Positions 23,777 through 31,829 of a stretch of DNA of 64,000 nt are shown here, piece after piece. A model generated the notes under the pieces. That model was not told where the DNA came from, did no database searches, and saw only the letters and a list, made by a program, of their open reading frames with translations. The stretch comes from JACIYW01 sp014359745. Its GTDB lineage: Bacteria; Pseudomonadota; Alphaproteobacteria; Rhodobacterales; Rhodobacteraceae. Position numbers and translations under genes: made by a program. The DNA lies in contig JBNPWE010000012.1 in assembly GCA_050433985.1 (NCBI GenBank), positions 33,658 to 97,657 on the forward strand. Direction: 5' to 3'. Position 1 is the stretch's first letter. Every line of letters starts with the position of its first letter.

Positions 23777-24334
23777 TCAGGCGGGCAGCTTGTAGATCGT
23801 CCCTCTGCCCTCAACTTTATCGGAAGTTACGGGCAAGCCCAGTTTCTTCTTGAGTCCGCCCGAGATCAGGCCACGCACGCTGTGAGCCAACCAATCCGTC
23901 GCCTCGGTGATCTCTGCGATGGACGCACCCTCGGGTCGCTGAAGGAGCGCAATGATCTGGGCCTGCTTCGTGCCCGTGCGGATGGCCACAGGCTTGGGGG
24001 CCTCGGTCACGGCGGGTTCCGCATCTGGTTGCAGCGTCACCCTCCGCGACGCGCTGGTCGCCTTGGCGACGACCGGTTCGATCCCGATGGCCTCGAGCCC
24101 GGCCTCGGTGGCGGTCAGCGTGGTGCCATGGCCATCGCCGGTCTCGCGCCAGAGCGGTTCGCCCTTGCGGCTGTCGGCATCGACCTCCTCGATCCAGCCA
24201 TTGGTGATCATGCGGGTGACGGCCATCTTGGCGGCCGCGCCATGCAGCCCCACGGGCAGCGGCATGGCCAGATTGCCGGGGCGGGTCGCCGCGCGGCTGA
24301 GGATGATGGTCTGCGTGTCGGTGAGTTTTGGCAT
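23777..24334 (-). CDS. DUF3489-family protein
   Basis: 185 residues from ATG 24334 (MPKLTDTQTIILSRAATRPG). The C-terminal domain, TGTKQAQIIALLQRPEGASI followed by AEITEATDWLAHSVRGLISG and LKKKLGLPV, is a winged-helix DUF3489 domain, and the N-terminal half resembles a second one (AAKMAVTRMITNGWIEEVDA). It probably binds DNA. It is the last gene of a minus-strand cassette (25629 down to 23777) that points away from the terminase genes. Confidence 0.8.
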   Translation of the reverse strand: MPKLTDTQTIILSRAATRPGNLAMPLPVGLHGAAAKMAVTRMITNGWIEEVDADSRKGEPLWRETGDGHGTTLTATEAGLEAIGIEPVVAKATSASRRVTLQPDAEPAVTEAPKPVAIRTGTKQAQIIALLQRPEGASIAEITEATDWLAHSVRGLISGGLKKKLGLPVTSDKVEGRGTIYKLPA

Positions 24335-24432
24335 GGGATGTCTCCGGTTTGGTCGAGCAGCGCGGAATGCGCATTCTCCTACCGGGTGTAGCCCGCCATG
24401 GTGGCGGGCCGGGCGAGGCACAAAGCCGGGGA

Positions 24433-24729
24433 TCACTCGGCGAACTCACCTTCGCCGAAGGCGCTGTCGGTGATGCGCTTCAGGAGACTGGCGTAATGCT
24501 CGAGGGTGCCGACATGCCCCCAGCTGATCTCGTCGGGTTGGGTCTCGAAATGATCATCGCTGAGGGCCTGCAGGCGGCCGAGCATGGTGTCGATTTCTGC
24601 TTTCTTGCCAATGAAGGCGTTCAGCGCGGCTTCCTTGTTCCGGCGGGCTTTCTCGGCGCGCAGCTGGTGGCGGGGTGTGGTGATCGGGTTGAGGCGCGTC
24701 ATGGCGTGGTTCCTTTGGCTGAGTTGCAT
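24433..24729 (-). CDS. small hypothetical phage protein
   Basis: 90 residues from ATG 24702 (MTRLNPITTP) or 98 from ATG 24729, whose codons ATGCAACTCAGC are shared with the leader of another gene at 25656. The protein is helical (HQLRAEKARRNKEAALNAFI, GKKAEIDTMLGRLQALSDDH). Similar small proteins occur in Rhodobacterales prophages next to DUF3489 genes. The function is unknown. Confidence 0.65.
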   Translation of the reverse strand: MQLSQRNHAMTRLNPITTPRHQLRAEKARRNKEAALNAFIGKKAEIDTMLGRLQALSDDHFETQPDEISWGHVGTLEHYASLLKRITDSAFGEGEFAE

Positions 24730-24734
24730 CGTTT
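24717..24734 (-). promoter_or_regulatory. shared 18-base leader motif, copy A
   Basis: The plus strand reads GGCTGAGTTGCATCGTTT (minus: AAACGATGCAACTCAGCC), identical at 25644-25661. Both copies lie just upstream of cassette genes, 15-33 bases before their probable starts. It may be a shared promoter/operator or a tiny translated leader (MQLS). Confidence 0.45.
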
Positions 24735-24804
24735 TGGTACAATCACCATCGCTCTGCTGCGCCGATTATCGTAGGCAATTCCGAGCAATTTCAGTGTTTT
24801 CTGA

Positions 24805-25167
24805 TCATTCGATCCAATGGTGATCGGTGAGCGTCGCCTGTTGGGCCTCATGTCTCTGGGCGGCATCGGGCGAGTCGCGCCGCGCATTGACAATGGCGAC
24901 AAACAGCGCGCGGGTGATGGTGGCGACCTCGTCGGCCCCGGCGCTGGTCAGGTCGGCGTCATGGATCGCGATGGCCTCGCCCAGATCGGTGATGGCGTAA
25001 ACGCTCGCGAACTCGGCCTCGGTCGGGTCGCAGGTCTCGGTGTCGCGGTCGTGCTCTGACACGGCCACGCTGCGGCAGAACCGCAGGTCGAACCCGATGG
25101 CACATTCGCGGCGGGCAAGATCGGCGAGGGTCTCGCCCTCGGGCAGGCAGTTGAAGGACGGGGGCAT
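24805..25167 (-). CDS. small hypothetical phage protein
   Basis: 120 residues. The acidic protein begins MPPSFNCLPEGETLADLARR and has a helical second half (SAGADEVATITRALFVAIVN). No family is recognised. It is in line with the other minus-strand cassette genes, 12 bases after the 74-residue gene, so probably in one transcript. Confidence 0.6.
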   Translation of the reverse strand: MPPSFNCLPEGETLADLARRECAIGFDLRFCRSVAVSEHDRDTETCDPTEAEFASVYAITDLGEAIAIHDADLTSAGADEVATITRALFVAIVNARRDSPDAAQRHEAQQATLTDHHWIE

Positions 25168-25179
25168 CGTCGTGCCCCC

Positions 25180-25404
25180 TCAGATCAGCTGAAGGCTCGC
25201 CAGCAGGACGCTGGCGGCGGCAAGCTGGGTGGTGGGCAGCTCGATCTTCAGATGCGAGATCACATCCGAGGCCTCGGCCTTGATGCCCTCGTCGCGCAGC
25301 GCGGCCTCAATCATCCGGGCGGCAGCGTCAGGTCCCTTGAGGTTCAGCGGATCCGGCAGGGCGGCATGGTCAATGCGGATCGTGGTCGTGGCAGTCATGG
25401 TCAT
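25180..25404 (-). CDS. small hypothetical phage protein
   Basis: 74 residues, MTMTATTTIRIDHAALPDPL then NLKGPDAAARMIEAALRDEG. No motif is seen. Its start lies 6 bases after the stop of the upstream 72-residue gene and its stop 12 bases before the next, indicating an operon. Confidence 0.55.
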   Translation of the reverse strand: MTMTATTTIRIDHAALPDPLNLKGPDAAARMIEAALRDEGIKAEASDVISHLKIELPTTQLAAASVLLASLQLI

Positions 25405-25410
25405 GTCCTT

Positions 25411-25629
25411 TCAGGATTGGCTTGTCGATGTGGTGGCTTCACCCGTGCGGCGTCCGGCCTCGAATGCCTCTTCCAGCGCGGCGCGGATCGCCCAGACCGC
25501 GACATCGTGGAAGTCCAGCCGGTCGCTGTTCCGGGTCTCCAGCGTCTCGATGCTGTGGAAATGCTTCGTCGCGATCTCCAGCAGCAGGGCGTCGCTGGGG
25601 GCTTTGGCGGGCGCGGTCTTGGTGGTCAT
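25411..25629 (-). CDS. small hypothetical protein (DUF6900-like)
   Basis: 72 residues from ATG 25629 (MTTKTAPAKAPSDALLLEIA), with the typical HFHSIETLETRNSDRLDFHD and VAVWAIRAALEEAFEAG of a small family widespread in phages and plasmids. It is the first gene of the minus cassette. Upstream, an 18-base sequence containing ATGCAACTCAGCC (25644-25661) is repeated at 24717-24734 before another cassette gene. Confidence 0.65.
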   Translation of the reverse strand: MTTKTAPAKAPSDALLLEIATKHFHSIETLETRNSDRLDFHDVAVWAIRAALEEAFEAGRRTGEATTSTSQS

Positions 25630-25643
25630 GGCGTCGTCTCCAG

Positions 25644-25661
25644 GGCTGAGTTGCATCGTTT
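25644..25661 (-). promoter_or_regulatory. shared 18-base leader motif, copy B
   Basis: Identical 18 bases to 24717-24734, here in front of the first cassette gene (ATG 25629). The 129 bases between 25630 and the terminase start must contain the divergent promoters. Confidence 0.45.
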
Positions 25662-25758
25662 ACCTTGGACCCAGACTCGCTCTAGCGGTAAGTGTAATCA
25701 ACTGAATAATACGATTCTTTCCTTTTAATTCCAATATCTTGAGGCTCCGTCAATCGCC

Positions 25759-26295
25759 ATGGAAGGTATGTCCGAGCGCGAGTATTCCGCCCATTCCGGC
25801 CTGTCGCGCGGGGCGATCCAGAAAGCGCGCAAGGCCGGGCGGCTGGTGGTTTACAGCGACGGCTCGATCAACGCCGCCGCGTCCGATGTGCGCCGGGCAG
25901 AGATGACCGATCCGGACCAGCAGCGGCGGTCGGTCGGCGGCGATGCTGGGTTTTCCGGGCCAGCGGACAGCTCGTCCTATCTGAAGGCCCGTACCGCGCT
26001 GACCGTCTACCAGGCACAGGAACGTCAGCTGGCAATCCAGAAGCGCAAGGGCACGCTGGTCGACCGGGCGCGGGCGGAAACGCTGGTGTTTCGTCTCGCC
26101 CGCCAGGAACGCGATGTCTGGGTGACCTGGCCCAGCAGGGTGGCGGCGCTGATGGCGGCCGAAGTGGCAGCGGAGGTGGAGAAGCAATCCGGCACGCCGG
26201 TGATGATCGAGGCCGCGATCCTGCAGAGGGTGCTGGAAACCCATGTCAGAGCGCAACTCGACGCCCTCGCCGACCTCCGAGTATCCCTCGGATAG
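25759..26295 (+). CDS. terminase small subunit (Nu1-like)
   Basis: 178 residues from 25759, or 175 from ATG 25768 (MSEREYSAHSGLSRGAIQKA). The N-terminal helix-turn-helix EYSAHSGLSRGAIQKARKAG binds the packaging site, and the following helical region with VYQAQERQLAIQKRKGTLVD is typical of lambda Nu1-like subunits. It overlaps the large-subunit gene by 53 bases. It recognises phage DNA and delivers it to the packaging motor. Confidence 0.85.
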   Translation: MEGMSEREYSAHSGLSRGAIQKARKAGRLVVYSDGSINAAASDVRRAEMTDPDQQRRSVGGDAGFSGPADSSSYLKARTALTVYQAQERQLAIQKRKGTLVDRARAETLVFRLARQERDVWVTWPSRVAALMAAEVAAEVEKQSGTPVMIEAAILQRVLETHVRAQLDALADLRVSLG

Positions 26296-28294
26296 CGAAG
26301 ACCTGACCGCCGATCTCGACCTCGGGTTTGACGGGGCCGAGGACATCCTGCGCAGCTGGCGCAACGGCATCCGCCCCGATCCGGACCTGACGGTGTCGGA
26401 ATGGGCGGATGCGCATCGCTGGCTGTCGTCGCGCGCCGCGGCTGAACCGGGGCGGTATCGCACCGCGCGTGCGCCCTACCTGCGCGAGATCATGGATGCG
26501 CTGTCGCCCCGCCACCCGGCGCAGCGCGTCTCGTTCATGAAAGCCGCGCAGGTTGGCGCGACCGAGGCGGGCAACAACTGGATCGGCTTTGTCATCCATC
26601 ACGCGCCGGGGCCGATGCTGGCGGTGCTGCCGACGGTGGAGATGGCAAAGCGCACGTCGCGTGGACGGATTGATCCGCTGATTGCGGAAAGCCCGACGCT
26701 GCGCGAACGGGTCAACCCGGCCCGGTCGCGCGATGCGGGCAATTCGATGCTGTCCAAGGAATTCCCCGGCGGCATCGTGGTGCTGACGGGTGCCAACTCG
26801 GCGACCGGCCTGCGCTCGATGCCTGCCCGCTATATCTTCCTCGACGAGGTCGACGCCTATCCGGCCTCGGCTGACGAGGAAGGCGATCCGGTCACGCTGG
26901 CAGAGGCGCGCACCACCACCTTCTCGCACCGGCGCAAGGTATTCATGGTCTCGACCCCGACGATCCGGGGATTGTCACGCATTGAACGGGAGTTTGAAGC
27001 CAGCGACCAGCGCCGGTACTTCGTGCCCTGCCCGCATTGCGGGGCAATGCAATGGCTGCAGTTTGACCGCCTGCGCTGGGACAAAGGCCGCCCCGACACG
27101 GCCGCCTATCATTGCGAAGGGTGCGAAAAACCCATCGCCGAGCATCACAAGACACAGATGCTGGAGCGGGGCGAGTGGCGGGCGACGGCAGTGTCGACGG
27201 ATCCGCAGTCGATCGGCTTCCACATCTCCGCGCTCTATTCGCCCTTGGGCTGGAAAAGCTGGGCGCAGATCGCGCGTGAGTGGCTGGCGGCCCAAGGCTC
27301 GGAGGAAATGCTGCGCGCGGCGCGCAACACGCTTCTGGGCGAGACTTGGGTCGAGTCGGGCGATGCGCCGGAATGGCAACGGCTGGCGGAACGGCGCGAA
27401 AGCTACGCGGGCGTGCAGATCCCAGCAGGCGGGCTGTTCCTGACCGCTGGCGTCGATGTGCAGAAAGACCGGATCGAGGTCGATGTCTGGGCCTGGGGTC
27501 GGGGCCTGGAGTCCTGGCTGGTCGATCACATCGTCATTGCCGGTGGTCCGGATGATCCGACGTGCTGGGACAAGCTGACCGCCCTCTTGGGCCGCACATG
27601 GGCCTGCGCCAATGGCGCGGTGATGCTGATCGGCAAGCTCGCCATCGACACTGGTTATGAGGCGCCAGCGGTTTACGCTTGGGCGCGCAAGCAGGGTTTT
27701 GACCAGGTGGCCCCGATCAAGGGCCTCGAGGGCTTCAACCGCGCCACGCCGGTGTCGGGGCCGACCTTTGTCGATGCGACCATCGGCGGCAAACGTCTGC
27801 GCCGGGGCGCAAGGCTCTGGTCGGTGGCCACGGCCACATTCAAGACCGAAACCTACCGTTTTCTGCGGCTGGAGCGGCCCTCGGATGAAGACCGGGCGCT
27901 GGGCGTGCTCGATGCCCCCGGCACGGTGCACCTGCCCGACTGGATCGACACGGAATGGCTGAAGCAGCTGGTGGCCGAACAGCTGGTCACCGTGCGCAAC
28001 AAGCGCGGCTATGCCCACCCCGAATGGCAGAAGATGCGCGAGCGCAACGAAGCGCTCGACACCCGCGTCTATGCGCGGGCTGCGGCCTGGATCATGGGCG
28101 CGGATCGCTGGGACGAGGCGACATGGCGACGGCTGGAAGCTCAGGCCGGGGTGGAAACCCGACCGCCGGTCGCCGTGGTTGCTGTCGAAGGTGGGGCCGC
28201 AGAGCCGACCACACCCACCCCGCCCAAGGCGGGAACACCAACGACCCCGCGTCGCAAACGCCGGGCTTACACACCCAACTTCATGAGGGACTGA
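26243..28294 (+). CDS. terminase large subunit (GpA family)
   Basis: 683 residues, the usual GpA length. The ATPase part includes RVSFMKAAQVGATEAGNNWI (Walker A-like) and ARYIFLDEVDAYP (Walker B with catalytic Glu), followed by MVSTPTIRGLSRIEREFEAS and a zinc-binding CPHCG...CEGCEKP. The nuclease part contains FLTAGVDVQKDRIEVDVWAW and AIDTGYEAPAVYAWARKQGF with acidic metal ligands. It powers packaging and cuts concatemers. GpA-type terminases are usually of cos phages, so cohesive ends are expected. Confidence 0.95.
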   Translation: MSERNSTPSPTSEYPSDSEDLTADLDLGFDGAEDILRSWRNGIRPDPDLTVSEWADAHRWLSSRAAAEPGRYRTARAPYLREIMDALSPRHPAQRVSFMKAAQVGATEAGNNWIGFVIHHAPGPMLAVLPTVEMAKRTSRGRIDPLIAESPTLRERVNPARSRDAGNSMLSKEFPGGIVVLTGANSATGLRSMPARYIFLDEVDAYPASADEEGDPVTLAEARTTTFSHRRKVFMVSTPTIRGLSRIEREFEASDQRRYFVPCPHCGAMQWLQFDRLRWDKGRPDTAAYHCEGCEKPIAEHHKTQMLERGEWRATAVSTDPQSIGFHISALYSPLGWKSWAQIAREWLAAQGSEEMLRAARNTLLGETWVESGDAPEWQRLAERRESYAGVQIPAGGLFLTAGVDVQKDRIEVDVWAWGRGLESWLVDHIVIAGGPDDPTCWDKLTALLGRTWACANGAVMLIGKLAIDTGYEAPAVYAWARKQGFDQVAPIKGLEGFNRATPVSGPTFVDATIGGKRLRRGARLWSVATATFKTETYRFLRLERPSDEDRALGVLDAPGTVHLPDWIDTEWLKQLVAEQLVTVRNKRGYAHPEWQKMRERNEALDTRVYARAAAWIMGADRWDEATWRRLEAQAGVETRPPVAVVAVEGGAAEPTTPTPPKAGTPTTPRRKRRAYTPNFMRD

Positions 28295-28295
28295 G

Positions 28296-28511
28296 ATGGA
28301 TCTGGAACGGATGCGCGCGCTTCTGGCCGCCCTGCAGGAGGCGCGTTACGCGGGCGTCCGCTCGGTCAGTTATGACGGCAAATCGATCAACTATGGGTCG
28401 GACGCGGAACTCGCGAATGCCATCAGCGATCTGGAAACCCGGATCGCCACCGCCACGACCGGCACCCCGCGGCGTCGGCGCTGGGGCACCGTCGCCACGA
28501 AGGGTCTGTGA
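28296..28511 (+). CDS. gpW-like head-tail joining protein
   Basis: 71 residues; MRALLAALQEARYAGVRSVS then YDGKSINYGSDAELANAISD and LETRI is a clear gpW-family pattern, of the same length as lambda gpW (68). gpW seals the head connector and provides the tail platform. It sits directly between terminase and portal, and its stop overlaps the portal start. Confidence 0.85.
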   Translation: MDLERMRALLAALQEARYAGVRSVSYDGKSINYGSDAELANAISDLETRIATATTGTPRRRRWGTVATKGL

Positions 28512-30019
28512 TGGCGTTCGAGGCTTTTCGCCAGCGGTTGGGGTCGATCATCGGCGGGTTCGATGCGGCCCAAGCCCACCGACGGCTGCGCGGGTTTCGC
28601 GCCAGCCGCGCGCATGTGAACACGCTGATCGCGGCCTCGGGCGACACGATCACCGCCCGCGCCCGCTGGCTGGTCCGGAACAATGGCTATGCGGCGAATG
28701 CGGTGGAGAGCTTCGCCAGCAATGTGGTGGGCGATGGCATCAAGCCGTCCAGTTCCATCGCGGATGCCGCTAGGAAAGAAGAACTGCAAGCACTGTGGCT
28801 GGCCTGGACCGACGATGCCGATGCCGAGGGGCTGACGGATTTCTACGGGCTGCAGCGTCGCGCGGCGCGCGAGGTGTTCCTGTCGGGCGAGGTGTTCCTC
28901 CGCATCCGTCCGCGCCGCGCGGAAGACGGCCTGACCGTGCCGCTGCAATTGCAGATGCTGCCAGCCGAAATGCTGCCCCTCGACATGAACCGAACCTTGC
29001 CCGGTGCCGGGCTGATCCGGCAGGGGATCGAGTTCGACGGCATTGGCCGCCGCGTGGCCTATCACTTCCTGCGCCGCCATCCCGGTGATCTGACCGACCC
29101 CGGCCTCGCAGGGGAAACCGTCCGCGTGCCTGCTACGGATGTGATCCATGTGCTGGACCCGGTCGAGGCGGGCCAGCTGCGCGGCGTGTCGCGCTTTGCC
29201 GCTGCCATCGTGAAACTGTTCACGCTGGACCTCTATGATGATGCCGAACTGGAGCGGAAGAAGATCGCGGCGATGTTCGCGATGTTCATCACCTCGCCCG
29301 CCCCGGAAACGCCCCTCGAACCGACCGAAGAGGATCTGGAGGTCGAACCGGGACAGGTGGTGCGGCTGGATCCAGGCGAGGATGTCTCGACGCCCGCCAC
29401 ACCAGACTCGGGTGGCACCTATGAGCCGTTCCAGTACCGCACCCTGCTGCAGATCGGTGCCGCGCTGGGCATTCCTTACGGTTATCTGACCGGCGACACC
29501 GCCAAGGGCAACTTCTCGAACACGCGGATCAGCCTCATCGAATTCCGCCGCCGCATCTCGGCCTGGCAGCATGGCGTGCTGGTCTATCAGCTCTGCCGCG
29601 CCGTCTGGGTCCGCTGGATGGACACTGCCGTGCTGTCGGGCGCGCTGGACCTGCCGGGCTATGACAGCCAGCGGCGGCAATATCAGGCCTGCGCCTGGCT
29701 GCCCACGAAATGGGACTGGATTGACCCGATGAAGGACGCCTCGGCGGAAATCCTGCAGATCGAAGCGGGCCTGAAATCCCGAACGCAGGCGCTGGCGGAG
29801 CGCGGCTATGACGCCGAACAGGTCGACCGCGAGATCGCCGCCGAACGCAAACGCGAAGCGGAACTTGGCCTCGACTTCCGCCGTCCCGGATCCCCGGCGC
29901 AGGGACCGGGCGAAGGTGGGGCGAAAGACGCGGAGCAGGACAGCGCCAAGGATGATGAGGCCGACGCCGACGCGCCGGAAGATGACTATGAAAAACCCGA
30001 CGCATCGGAGGGCGCATGA
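28511..30019 (+). CDS. portal protein (lambda B family)
   Basis: 502 residues from ATG 28511. Family blocks: ARARWLVRNNGYAANAVESF, LVGDGIKPS-like NVVGDGIKPSS, RRAAREVFLSGEVFLRIRPR, and the signature AALGIPYGYLTGDTAKGNFS with FRRRISAWQHGVL. The C-terminal tail is acidic and disordered (about 440-502). The portal ring forms the DNA entry vertex of the head. The stop overlaps the protease start. Confidence 0.93.
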   Translation: MAFEAFRQRLGSIIGGFDAAQAHRRLRGFRASRAHVNTLIAASGDTITARARWLVRNNGYAANAVESFASNVVGDGIKPSSSIADAARKEELQALWLAWTDDADAEGLTDFYGLQRRAAREVFLSGEVFLRIRPRRAEDGLTVPLQLQMLPAEMLPLDMNRTLPGAGLIRQGIEFDGIGRRVAYHFLRRHPGDLTDPGLAGETVRVPATDVIHVLDPVEAGQLRGVSRFAAAIVKLFTLDLYDDAELERKKIAAMFAMFITSPAPETPLEPTEEDLEVEPGQVVRLDPGEDVSTPATPDSGGTYEPFQYRTLLQIGAALGIPYGYLTGDTAKGNFSNTRISLIEFRRRISAWQHGVLVYQLCRAVWVRWMDTAVLSGALDLPGYDSQRRQYQACAWLPTKWDWIDPMKDASAEILQIEAGLKSRTQALAERGYDAEQVDREIAAERKREAELGLDFRRPGSPAQGPGEGGAKDAEQDSAKDDEADADAPEDDYEKPDASEGA

Positions 30020-31344
30020 TGCATCACGCTCAGATCGCGCAACGCGCCTTCAACACGCCGTTGATGGTCGATCCCGCCAAGGCGCTGGCGTTTCTGTCCG
30101 GGTTGGGTCCGCGCATCACCGGGCAGGAGATCACCTTCCAGGGGCTGGAGGTGGACGCCGCTGATCAGACAGCAGCCAGCCTACCCGCCCGTGCCTCGCT
30201 GTTCGGGAACGATCTCGCCCAGCGTCATCGGCGCAATGGCACCCAGCCCTTCGCCATGATTGACGGCATCGCGGTCATCGAAATCGCGGGCACACTTGTG
30301 CATCGCGGCGCGTGGATCGGACAGTCGTCTGGCCTGACATCCTATGAGGGGATCGCCGCGCAGATCGACGCCGCGCTCGCGGATCCCGGCGTGCGGGGCA
30401 TCGCGCTCGACATCGACAGCTTCGGCGGCGAGGTCGCAGGGGCCTTCGATCTGGCGGATCGCATCCGCGCCGCCCGGGCGCAGAAGCCTGTCCACGCTTT
30501 CGTCGCGGAACACGCACTGTCGGCTGGCTATGTTCTGGCCTCCCAGGCCGACCGGATCATCCTGCCCCGCACCGGGGCGGTCGGCAGCATCGGCGTCGTG
30601 GCCCTGCACACCGACATGAGCGGGGCGCTCGATCAGAAGGGCATCGCCGTCACGCTGATTCACGCGGGCGCGCACAAGGTCGACGCCAACCCCTACCAGC
30701 CGCTGCCCGAGGCTGTGCACGACCAGATGCAGCGCGAGCTGGAGGTCGTGCGCTTCCTCTTCGCCGAAACCGTCGCTGCCGGTCGCGGGGATCGGCTGAC
30801 CCACGCATCGGCACTGGCCACTGAAGCTGCGGTCTTCCGCGGGGCAGATGCCATCGCGGTGGGTCTGGCCGATGATCTCGCCGATCCCGTCACCGCCTTC
30901 CACGCCTTCGCCGCCGCCCCGCGCGGCACCACTTCCTCCAGCAGAAAGGGTCCACAGATGACCACCACGCCCACTGACACGCCGAACCCGGCTCCTATTT
31001 CCGCCGCTCCCGCCGCGACAGCAACCGTCGCTGCTGCTCCAGAGATTCCGGCAGCGGTGGGTGATGCTGCGCCCACCACAATGACCGCCGACGCCATCCG
31101 CGCCGAAGCGGCCGAGGTGGCGCAGGTCTGCGCGCAGGCAGCGCGCCTTGGTGTGACCATCGACGCCGCCGATGCCGTCACCAAGGGCCTCAAACCTGAA
31201 GCCCTGCGCGCCCGGGTTCTTGCTGATCTTGCGGCCCGCAGCGATGCGGCAGGCATCATCGCCACCGCCCCGGCCGCAGCCGCCGCAAAAGACAGCCCGA
31301 TCATCGCTGCCGCCAGAAAGGCCGCGACCGACGCGAAGCGCTGA
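30016..31344 (+). CDS. prohead protease (S49/SppA-ClpP type) fused to scaffold domain
   Basis: 442 residues. Residues 80-290 are an S49 serine peptidase: GIALDIDSFGGEVAGAFDLA (134-140), HALSAGYVLASQADRI with catalytic Ser169, and the downstream LIHAGAHKVDANPYQP. Residues 300-442 are Ala/Pro-rich and then helical, as in the scaffold part of lambda gpC. An internal start at 30958 would make the scaffold alone. The protein should mature the prohead by cutting itself and the portal or scaffold. Confidence 0.9.
   Translation: MMHHAQIAQRAFNTPLMVDPAKALAFLSGLGPRITGQEITFQGLEVDAADQTAASLPARASLFGNDLAQRHRRNGTQPFAMIDGIAVIEIAGTLVHRGAWIGQSSGLTSYEGIAAQIDAALADPGVRGIALDIDSFGGEVAGAFDLADRIRAARAQKPVHAFVAEHALSAGYVLASQADRIILPRTGAVGSIGVVALHTDMSGALDQKGIAVTLIHAGAHKVDANPYQPLPEAVHDQMQRELEVVRFLFAETVAAGRGDRLTHASALATEAAVFRGADAIAVGLADDLADPVTAFHAFAAAPRGTTSSSRKGPQMTTTPTDTPNPAPISAAPAATATVAAAPEIPAAVGDAAPTTMTADAIRAEAAEVAQVCAQAARLGVTIDAADAVTKGLKPEALRARVLADLAARSDAAGIIATAPAAAAAKDSPIIAAARKAATDAKR
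30958..31344 (+). CDS. internal scaffold protein, Nu3-like, in frame within the protease gene
   Basis: An in-frame ATG at 30958 is preceded by AGAAAGGGTCCACAG, with AAAGGG 8 bases upstream, and would yield the 128-residue C-terminal part beginning MTTTPTDTPNPAPISAAPAA. Lambda makes its scaffold Nu3 from an internal start of gene C in the same way. The start context is visible; the use of it is inferred. Confidence 0.6.
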   Translation: MTTTPTDTPNPAPISAAPAATATVAAAPEIPAAVGDAAPTTMTADAIRAEAAEVAQVCAQAARLGVTIDAADAVTKGLKPEALRARVLADLAARSDAAGIIATAPAAAAAKDSPIIAAARKAATDAKR

Positions 31345-31391
31345 ACCAGCGCCACCGACCAGCCCACCCCTACCAACATGGAGACTGACCA

Positions 31392-31772
31392 ATGCCCGTC
31401 CTGACGGAACAGCCCAGCATGGGCGATGTCCTCAAATATGAGGTCAACCCGAACTATACCCGCGAGGTGATCACCCTGCTGCAAGGCATGCCCTACCCGG
31501 TCGGCTCGGTGCTGGGGAAGATCACGGCCAGCGGTAAATACAAGCTGGCCACCAGCGGCGGCACCGATGGGGCCCAGACCGCCAGCGCCGTGCTGCTCTA
31601 TGCCGTCGATGCCACGCTGGCCGATGCAGTTGGCATTGTTGTGGTCCGTGGCCCTTCCATCGTGTCGCGCGCGGGTCTCGCTTACGACGCGACCGTCGAT
31701 GACGGCGCGAAGATCACCACCAAGCTCGGCCAGTTGGCCGCCGTCGGCATCATCGCCCGCGACGGCGTCTGA
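31392..31772 (+). CDS. head decoration protein (lambda D-like)
   Basis: 126 residues. The order protease, this gene, capsid is that of lambda C-D-E. The N-terminus EQPSMGDVLKYEVNPNYTRE and the beta-rich middle PVGSVLGKITASGKYKLATS are characteristic of decoration proteins that trimerise on the expanded capsid. GGAGACTGACC precedes ATG 31392. Confidence 0.85.
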   Translation: MPVLTEQPSMGDVLKYEVNPNYTREVITLLQGMPYPVGSVLGKITASGKYKLATSGGTDGAQTASAVLLYAVDATLADAVGIVVVRGPSIVSRAGLAYDATVDDGAKITTKLGQLAAVGIIARDGV

Positions 31773-31829
31773 CGCACGACCTCTGACGCTTGGCTCGCCA
31801 CCCTTTCCCCCCTTCCCCCGGAGTACCCC

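Noticed and set aside
27955..28773. 272-residue plus frame overlapping terminase, gpW and portal genes
   Set aside because: Shifted-frame shadow across three genes of known family.
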